Shown one piece after another: positions 1 to 4,506 of a stretch of DNA of 11,284 nt. The position numbers and the translations under genes are program-made. The DNA comes from an uncultured Prevotella sp. (GTDB lineage Bacteria; Bacteroidota; Bacteroidia; Bacteroidales; Bacteroidaceae): assembly GCA_937898715.1 (NCBI GenBank), contig CALEKA010000070.1, positions 1 through 11,284 of the forward strand, in the 5' to 3' direction. Numbering within the stretch: position 1 is the stretch's first letter; every line of letters starts with the position of its first letter. The notes under the pieces were generated by a model. That model worked only from the letters and a program-made list of their open reading frames with translations, had not been told where the DNA came from and did no database searches.

Positions 1-5
1 AGTGT

Positions 6-1196
6 ATGACAAAGCAACCCCAATTTGACTATTCCGACATAAGTTTCAAGAACAACGGCAAATTAAAGCTCATTATCGTAGTTGGTACTCGCCCTGAGAT
101 CATCCGCTTGGCAGCCGTTATCAACAAATGCCGTAAATACTTTGATGTCATCCTCGCCCACACAGGTCAGAACTACGACTACAACCTCAACGGCATCTTC
201 TTTCACGACCTGAAGTTAGCAGAACCCGAAGTATATATGGATGCCGTAGGCGATGACCTTGGAGCCACTTGTGGCAACATCATCAACTGCTCTTACAAAC
301 TTTTCGCACAGACCAAGCCAGATGGAGTATTGGTATTAGGCGACACCAATTCATGTCTTAGCGTTATCGGAGCTAAACGTTTACATATTCCAATTTTCCA
401 CATGGAAGCCGGCAACCGCTGCAAAGACGAATGCCTGCCCGAAGAGACCAACCGCCGCATTGTCGACATTATCAGCGATGTCAACATGGCCTACTCAGAG
501 CACGCCCGTCGCTACCTTGCTGACTGTGGTTTGCCCAAAGAGCGCACTTACGTAACCGGTTCCCCCATGGCAGAAGTGCTCCACAACAACCTTGCCGAGA
601 TAGAAGCAAGCGATGTGCACAAACGCCTTGGTCTTGAGAAAGGCAAATACATCTTGTTGTCAGCTCATCGCGAAGAGAATATCGACACCGAAAAGAACTT
701 CCTCTCGCTCTTCAATGCCATCAATCGCATGGCAGAGAAATACGATATGCCCATTCTTTATAGCTGTCACCCCCGCAGCCGCAATCGCCTTGCCAAGAGT
801 GGCTTCCAACTCGATCCTCGAGTGATTCAACACGAACCCCTCGGCTTTCACGACTACAACTGCTTGCAGATGAATGCCTTTGCCGTAGTGAGCGATAGTG
901 GCACGCTGCCTGAAGAATCATCGTTCTTTACCAGTGTAGGTCATCCATTCCCCGCCATTTGCATCCGCACCTCGACGGAGCGTCCCGAAGCCATCGACAA
1001 GGGCGACTTCATCATCGCTGGCATCGACGAAAAGTCATTACTTCAAGCCGTCGACACCGCCGTAGAACTTTGTCGTGACAGTCAGCACGGCCTTCCCGTG
1101 CCCGACTACGTAGACGAGAATGTCAGCACCAAAGTCGTGAAAATCGTGCAATCGTATGTAGGGATTGTGAATAAGATGGTGTGGCGTAAGTCTTGA
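6..1196 (+). CDS. wecB: Non-hydrolysing UDP-sugar 2-epimerase, FnlC/WbjD/CapG-like
   Basis: Cytoplasmic nucleotide-sugar C2 epimerase of the WecB superfamily. Visible landmarks are GTRPEIIR (residues 27-34), LGDTNS (111-116), HMEAGNR (132-138), PEETNRR (145-151), SAHREEN (219-225), SDSGT (296-300) and ERPEA. E134, E147 and H221 sit where WecB-type enzymes have catalytic residues. The wording HTGQNYDY, AKRLHIPIFHMEAGNRC and SAHREEN is typical of the FnlC/WbjD/CapG branch, which makes the last epimerisation to UDP-N-acetyl-L-fucosamine. That substrate assignment is inference, because the partner genes fnlA and fnlB would lie outside the window. The 396-residue length is slightly longer than the roughly 370 usual for the branch, owing to an N-terminal lead of about 20 residues. 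The first ATG lies five bases from the window edge, so an upstream start cannot be excluded. It is probably the last gene of an operon entering from the left, since a repeat follows it. Confidence 0.9.
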   Translation: MTKQPQFDYSDISFKNNGKLKLIIVVGTRPEIIRLAAVINKCRKYFDVILAHTGQNYDYNLNGIFFHDLKLAEPEVYMDAVGDDLGATCGNIINCSYKLFAQTKPDGVLVLGDTNSCLSVIGAKRLHIPIFHMEAGNRCKDECLPEETNRRIVDIISDVNMAYSEHARRYLADCGLPKERTYVTGSPMAEVLHNNLAEIEASDVHKRLGLEKGKYILLSAHREENIDTEKNFLSLFNAINRMAEKYDMPILYSCHPRSRNRLAKSGFQLDPRVIQHEPLGFHDYNCLQMNAFAVVSDSGTLPEESSFFTSVGHPFPAICIRTSTERPEAIDKGDFIIAGIDEKSLLQAVDTAVELCRDSQHGLPVPDYVDENVSTKVVKIVQSYVGIVNKMVWRKS

Positions 1197-1200
1197 TCTT

Positions 1201-1335
1201 GTTTGAGTGTAGATACATTCTTTGCGCTTCGCGCATTCCTTGAACATGAATGCTCATTAATTCTACATTAATCTCTCATTAATACTTTCCTTCGGTCATG
1301 AATTAATCATGAATTTCATTGCACGTAATTAGCAA
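1201..1335 (-). repeat. Minus-orientation copy of the local intergenic repeat
   Basis: This partial copy runs in the opposite sense to the tandem units at 3747-4457. It starts with the mini-palindrome GCGCTTCGCGC (1224-1234). Next come CATTAAT heptamers beginning at 1255, 1266 and 1277, which is exactly 11 bp spacing. The reverse complement of the conserved CGTGCAATGAAATTCATGA block lies near 1304-1325. Together with 1336-1422 (hairpin at 1373-1406) it fills the gap between the epimerase and the amidase. Confidence 0.8.
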
Positions 1336-1372
1336 AAGATGAAGTAAAATTAATAGAGATAATAAATAGGGA

Positions 1373-1406
1373 AACGACGGAATAGTCTTTCTACTATCCC
1401 ATCGTC
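1373..1406 (-). terminator. Hairpin terminator candidate for the amidase transcript
   Basis: Bases 1373-1386 and 1393-1406 can form a 14-bp stem with a 6-base loop. Read as minus-strand RNA it contains about three G-U pairs. It lies 17 bases past the amidase stop codon and is followed on that strand by a moderately U-rich stretch (TTTCCCTATTTATTATC), not a clean U-run. It may therefore be a weak intrinsic terminator or a bidirectional hairpin between the convergent epimerase and amidase genes. Confidence 0.45.
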
Positions 1407-1422
1407 ACCATTGTAGTCAACT

Positions 1423-1872
1423 TTACTCTTCCTCAATCCACCCAAACACCTTCTGAGCATTCAAGCAAGGACAATCCTTCGGCGTAGTGCCAGGCAGATC
1501 ACGATGCCCCACGATTCGAGCATTGGGGAATAAAGCATGAAGATTCTTCAGTAGATCCACCATACGCTCCGTTTGCCGCTTTGTACGCGTATCGCAAGGA
1601 ACGCCATTCTCGTCCAGTCCCCCCTCATAGCAGATACCAATCGAGCAATGATTATAAGGACGGGCATGAGCTCCCACCTCCATGAGCATACGATGCTGCG
1701 TCATTTCCCCATTCCTGCGACTGTAGAAGTGGTAGCCAATCTTGCGAAAACCACGTGCTAAGTGGTCGCGCCTGAGTTGCGTCGCAGTGTAGTCCTGATT
1801 GCTTCGCGTAGCCGAGCAGTGAATCACAAGGTATTTAACGTCGCTTGTCGACATCATGTTGCTTGATCTCAT
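1423..1872 (-). CDS. N-acetylmuramoyl-L-alanine amidase (Amidase_2 / T7-lysozyme type)
   Basis: Peptidoglycan amidase that cleaves the bond between N-acetylmuramic acid and L-alanine. The single catalytic domain fills all 149 residues, close to the size of T7 lysozyme. Zinc ligands are readable: H18 in YLVIHCSA, and H123 and C134 in HRDLPGTTPKDCPC. Y47 (GYHFY) and K132 match the catalytic Tyr and Lys of T7 lysozyme, so the enzyme looks intact. There is no signal peptide; export would need a holin-like partner, lysis or another route. The start at 1872 is supported by its ATGA overlap with the stop of the upstream 42-residue peptide gene, although Met6 and Met7 are alternatives. Such amidases are common beside HU-like genes near Bacteroidales capsule loci, and their biological role there is not established. 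Confidence 0.92.
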   Translation of the reverse strand: MRSSNMMSTSDVKYLVIHCSATRSNQDYTATQLRRDHLARGFRKIGYHFYSRRNGEMTQHRMLMEVGAHARPYNHCSIGICYEGGLDENGVPCDTRTKRQTERMVDLLKNLHALFPNARIVGHRDLPGTTPKDCPCLNAQKVFGWIEEE

Positions 1873-1997
1873 AAGTTAGAATGAATAAAGGTGGTACAAC
1901 TACTAACGCCCAGTGCTGTCAGTGCAGCCACTACGGCTTGAACAATCGCGTTGATAATTTGCATCCACGAAAGTCTGTTTCGTTTGTTTTCTGACAT
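1869..1997 (-). CDS. 42-residue hydrophobic peptide, 'smalltalk'-like
   Basis: Small gene directly upstream of the amidase. The peptide has a basic start (MSENKRNRLSW), a hydrophobic helix at roughly residues 13-31, and then VSSC at 31-34, followed by only eight more residues. VSSC fits a lipobox loosely, so it could be a lipoprotein precursor leaving a 9-residue lipopeptide, or simply a one-span membrane peptide. Its TGA stop overlaps the amidase ATG (ATGA), which argues for real translation and coupling. From memory, peptides of this size and pattern beside Bacteroidales amidases are catalogued as 'smalltalk protein' with no known function. A holin-like role for the amidase is my inference. 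Confidence rests on the overlap, the composition and the conserved neighbourhood. Confidence 0.8.
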   Translation of the reverse strand: MSENKRNRLSWMQIINAIVQAVVAALTALGVSSCTTFIHSNL

Positions 1998-2007
1998 AGT
2001 CTTTAAA

Positions 2008-2035
2008 AGTTGAAAAGTTTATGAGTTGAAAAGTT
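2008..2035 (-). promoter_or_regulatory. Direct repeat upstream of the peptide/amidase pair
   Basis: The 12-mer AGTTGAAAAGTT occurs twice, at 2008-2019 and 2024-2035, with a 16-bp period. It lies 11 bases upstream of the start of the small peptide gene. It is placed to be a regulator site or part of the promoter/leader. No perfect TAnnTTTG box is seen here, so the role is unproven. Confidence 0.35.
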
Positions 2036-2082
2036 AAGAGGTTACTTCCTTCGCTTTAAGGCAAATATTGTGTAAGAACAAA

Positions 2083-2430
2083 CCCCGCGCGGAGAAAAGT
2101 ATTAACGAAACAATTAATGGAGATTAATGTTCCAGCAATCGCAATAGCTTTCACCCAGTTCTGGGGGCGACGCGTCCTCGCGTCGGCGGCAATCACGATT
2201 CAAAAGACAATTCATAAGTCTCCTGATTTGCGCTTCGCGCTTGTCTTGAACATTAATGCCCATTAATCAGACATTAATCTTTCATTAATACCTTCCTTCT
2301 GCTTTGATTCGGTCATGAATTTCCACGAATTAATCATGAATTTCCTTGTACGATGATTCCAGTGGAGAATTAATGAAAGATTAATGTTCAATTAATGGAG
2401 ATTAATGTTCACGCCCGCGCGGAGCGCAGA
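2083..2430. repeat. Composite intergenic repeat, inverted pair
   Basis: The 437-bp gap between the peptide gene and the HU-like gene is mostly repeat. Minus-orientation material runs from 2083 to about 2345. It includes a partial unit with the CGACGCG/CGCGTCG hairpin at 2168-2185 and a reverse-complemented AGCTTTCA-type block. A fuller unit follows from the palindrome at 2230-2240. Plus-orientation material then runs from about 2360, with ATTAATG blocks ending in GCGCGGAGCGC at 2417-2427. The two orientations face each other and make a large imperfect palindrome just beyond the HU-like stop codon. This could end transcription or be a relic of repeat mobility. The remaining bases 1998-2082 hold only the 12-mer direct repeat. 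Confidence 0.75.
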
Positions 2431-2434
2431 TTGC

Positions 2435-2878
2435 TTACTCCTTATCCTCCGTCTTATCCTCCGTCTTAGGATTATACTTCACCAGTGTGATCTTATTCGG
2501 CACCAGCGAATAGATACGTGCACCATTCACCACATTGTACGATGGACGGAACGCAGGCAGCACAGCTTTTACCATTGAAGCATTTGCCTTGTCAGGAGTC
2601 TCCACCCCCTTCTCTTTCACGAATCGAAGATAGAGCGTACCAAATCCCAAGAGTTCGATGCTGTAGCCCTTCTTCAAGTTCTCCACCACGTAATAAGCAT
2701 AGCGATCCAGTACTGCTTTCACGTCACCTGGAGTAGCCGTCGATTCCGCAGAAATCTGACGGGCAGCTTCATCCGTGGTGAGAATACCATAACTCACGGG
2801 AGAAACGGTGTAAACCACTTGACCTCTCTTGTCACCAGTAGAAATCTTCTTACCTACAACTTTGTAAGCTTTACTCAT
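2435..2878 (-). CDS. HU-family DNA-binding protein, HU-HIG type
   Basis: Nucleoid-type DNA-binding protein of 147 residues, longer than the roughly 90 of classical HU. The N-terminal part (about 15-90) has the helix-helix-sheet pattern of the Bacteroidetes HU-HIG group: a TTDEAARQISAESTATPGDV segment, then a helix ending NLKKGYSIELLGFGTLYLRF. The PAFRPSYN segment near 108-115 resembles the DNA-contacting arm region, and the following strands (ARIYSLVPNKITLVKYN) complete a C-terminal extension. The tail is acidic and repetitive (KTEDKTEDKE), from a 12-bp DNA repeat. Such genes recur beside amidase and smalltalk-like genes near surface polysaccharide loci, and a regulatory or architectural role is plausible. 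The gene is divergent from the 152-residue gene across a structured promoter region and is separated from its downstream neighbours by repeats. Confidence 0.88.
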   Translation of the reverse strand: MSKAYKVVGKKISTGDKRGQVVYTVSPVSYGILTTDEAARQISAESTATPGDVKAVLDRYAYYVVENLKKGYSIELLGFGTLYLRFVKEKGVETPDKANASMVKAVLPAFRPSYNVVNGARIYSLVPNKITLVKYNPKTEDKTEDKE

Positions 2879-2957
2879 AATTGTAAAAAGTTTAGAGATT
2901 AAAAAAATGCGTCTTTCAGTCCTTGGCTCTCAATGCCTCAGTAGCTGATTGACGATG

Positions 2958-2989
2958 CAAAATTACGGTGCGAAGAAAGCGAAATGAAA
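2958..2989 (-). promoter_or_regulatory. Predicted promoter of the HU-like gene
   Basis: On the minus strand TAATTTTG (2958-2965) matches the Bacteroidetes -7 consensus TAnnTTTG exactly. Twenty bases further upstream is TTTC (2986-2989), three of four bases of the -33 TTTG. This would give a leader of about 75 bases. Confidence 0.6.
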
Positions 2990-2992
2990 TCC

Positions 2993-3073
2993 GTTCAATG
3001 CCGTTTAATTTTGGTTTAATTCTCGTACAAAAAAACGTGATTTCGTTCAATCCCCGTTCAAGAACCATTCAAT
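2993..3073. promoter_or_regulatory. Helically phased TTYAA heptamers in the divergent promoter region
   Basis: GTTCAAT or GTTTAAT, with close variants, begins at 2993, 3003, 3014, 3045, 3056 and 3067. The spacings are 10, 11, 31, 11 and 11 bp, near whole turns of the helix. The array overlaps the plus-strand -7 box and adjoins the HU-like promoter. It could be a cooperative binding array or simply AT-rich promoter DNA. Confidence 0.4.
3006..3013 (+). promoter_or_regulatory. Predicted -7 box for the 152-residue gene
   Basis: TAATTTTG is an exact TAnnTTTG match on the plus strand, about 40 bp from the minus-strand box. No convincing -33 element is present at the usual distance. If used, transcription would start near 3017-3020 and give a leader of about 185 bases carrying the palindrome at 3095-3171. 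Confidence 0.4.
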
Positions 3074-3094
3074 CAGTGAGCATGCAGTCTATGA

Positions 3095-3171
3095 AGTGCA
3101 CTTTAAGCGGTCTATAAACTGCACTTTAAGCCGGTCTTAAAGTGCAGTTCAAAGAGCCTATAAAGTGCTGT
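3095..3171. promoter_or_regulatory. Two-tier palindrome (operator or leader hairpin)
   Basis: The core is a perfect 14-bp inverted repeat (3117-3130 and 3136-3149, AACTGCACTTTAAG) around the 5-base loop CCGGT. A second tier, GCACTTT at 3098-3104 and AAAGTGC at 3162-3168, lies 23 bp outside each core half-site. The whole block is therefore symmetric about position 3133. There is no following T-run, so it is not a plain intrinsic terminator. It lies just upstream of the 152-residue gene. It could bind a dimeric repressor in tandem, or fold in the leader RNA. Confidence 0.6.
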
Positions 3172-3202
3172 TTAAAGATCTCGTGAAAAAAACAATAAAA
3201 CC

Positions 3203-3661
3203 ATGGAAGACAACAAGTCGAATATTATCTTCAATATCAGTGGTGGAAACAATCAATTTTTGCCCAATGCCACCCATGCAGTACAGTATTTCTATGGCGA
3301 CACGTTTGCCCAAGAACAGCAAGACGCGAAAGCAGAAGGCATTTCCTCCGATTCCAATATAGAGCCTTCTCAGTCAGAAGACATTAATGAAGAAGCCACC
3401 AAGCGACTCTCAATCTACATTCCCGAGAGTGAACCACTCCTATATTATATAGGAAAGCTCAAGATCTGCTCCACTGCCGCAGAATTGGCAAAAGTTGCCA
3501 TAGAAATATGCAACACCCCCGAGATAGAGAGTGTAGACAAAGAAGAAGTGGTCAAGGCAAGGTTTATAGGGACGCTTCTTGCTTTATGTCCCCGACTTAC
3601 CAAGGGCAATTCCATCAACAATATTCGTGTTCAAATCAACGAATTATTGACGAAACGATAA
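3203..3661 (+). CDS. Unrecognised 152-residue protein sharing an N-terminal module with the SIR2-like protein
   Basis: I cannot assign a known family. Residues 8-36 form a Gly/Asn/Gln-rich module with key residues G14 G15 N16 N17 Q18 and Q28 Y29 F30 Y31 G32 D33 T34 F35 A36. This aligns without gaps to residues 8-33 of the SIR2-like protein, with 10 identities in 26 columns. A low-complexity acidic linker follows (about 37-65, rich in E, S, D). The C-terminal half (about 66-152) looks helical and globular, with LLYYIGKLKICSTAAELAKV and a final PRLTKGNSINNIRVQINELL-like segment. There is no signal peptide or membrane span, so it is probably cytoplasmic. A structured 5' region precedes it and repeats separate it from the SIR2-like gene. 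I infer that it may be a partner or adaptor of that protein, with homotypic contact through the shared module. This is unproven. Confidence 0.75.
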   Translation: MEDNKSNIIFNISGGNNQFLPNATHAVQYFYGDTFAQEQQDAKAEGISSDSNIEPSQSEDINEEATKRLSIYIPESEPLLYYIGKLKICSTAAELAKVAIEICNTPEIESVDKEEVVKARFIGTLLALCPRLTKGNSINNIRVQINELLTKR

Positions 3662-3663
3662 AA

Positions 3664-3746
3664 CCTCGCGGAGCGCAAATTACAGGGCAGATAAACTTGC
3701 CTCTTAGTTAGAGGGTATGATGCCGACGCGAGACGCGTCGCCCACG
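3664..3746 (+). repeat. Lead-in copy of the intergenic repeat with CGACGCG hairpin
   Basis: It begins almost at the stop of the 152-residue gene with TCGCGGAGCGCAAATT, a near copy of the GCGCGGAGCGC end of the tandem units. It contains the hairpin CGACGCG-AGA-CGCGTCG (3724-3740). The same hairpin is found in inverted orientation at 2168-2185, next to the same GGCTGAAAGCTAT-type block. Confidence 0.65.
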
Positions 3747-4457
3747 GTACTGGCTGAAAGCTATGAAGAGTCACGAATTACCATGAATTATCCATTAATT
3801 TTCCGTTAATTCATAGCAGAAATCATCGTGCAATGAAATTCATGATTAATTCATGGTAATTCATGACTAAAATCAAAGCAGAAGGAAAGTATTAATGAAA
3901 GATTAATGTCTGATTAATGAGCATTAATGTTCAAAATAGCGCGGAGCGCAAATTAAAGCATCAATTAGTGTTCCCCCCAGTACTGGCTGAAAGCTATGGT
4001 AAGTCACGAATTACCATGAATTATCCATTAATTTTCCGTTAATTCATAGCAGAAATCATCGTGCAATGAAATTCATGATTAATTCATGGTAATTCATGAC
4101 TAAAATCAAAGCAGAAGGAAAGTATTAATGAAAGATTAATGTCTGATTAATGAGCATTAATGTTCAAAATAGCGCGGAGCGCAAATTAAAGCATCAATTA
4201 GTGTTCCCCCCCAGTACTGGCTGAAAGCTATGGTAAGTCGCGAATTACCATGAATTATCCATGAATTATCCGTTAATTCCTAACAGGAATCATCGCGCAA
4301 TGAAATTCATGATTAATTCATGATTAATTCATGGTAATTCATGACTAAAATCATACAGAAGGAAAGTATTAATGAGAAATTAATGTCTGATTAATGAGCA
4401 TTAATGTTCAAAACAAGCGCGGAGCGCAAATTAAAGCATCAATTAATGTTCCCCCCC
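3747..4457 (+). repeat. Three tandem units of 233, 234 and 244 bp
   Basis: Units start at GTACTGGCTGAAAGC at 3747, 3980 and 4214. Units 1 and 2 differ by three substitutions and one C; unit 3 is more diverged and has an 11-bp insertion. Each unit has, in order: AATT blocks phased at 10-11 bp; a 22-bp inverted repeat with one mismatch (unit 1, about 3769-3790 with 3847-3868); four ATTAATG heptamers (unit 1 at 3891, 3902, 3913, 3923); the GCGCGGAGCGC palindrome (3939, 4172, 4417); and a run of 6 or 7 C. No ORF worth calling runs through it. With the lead-in copy it fills most of the 845-bp gap between the 152-residue and SIR2-like genes; bases 4458-4506 carry one more GCGAAGCGC and no clear promoter. 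Confidence 0.95.
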
Positions 4458-4506
4458 GCGAAGCGCAAAAGAACTTGCACTTAAAATCCACTTCCCCTAA
4501 ATCATA

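Noticed and set aside
2083..2430. Insertion sequence or transposase remnant
   Set aside because: No transposase-like reading frame and no clear terminal inverted repeats with target duplication; the structure is explained by the local repeat family.
3165..3362. Alternative plus-strand ORF overlapping the start of the 152-residue gene
   Set aside because: It is in a different frame from the module shared with the SIR2-like protein and begins inside the palindromic leader.
3747..4457. CRISPR array or minisatellite of spacers
   Set aside because: The repeated unit is about 233 bp and nearly identical throughout, with no short repeat/variable spacer pattern and no cas gene.
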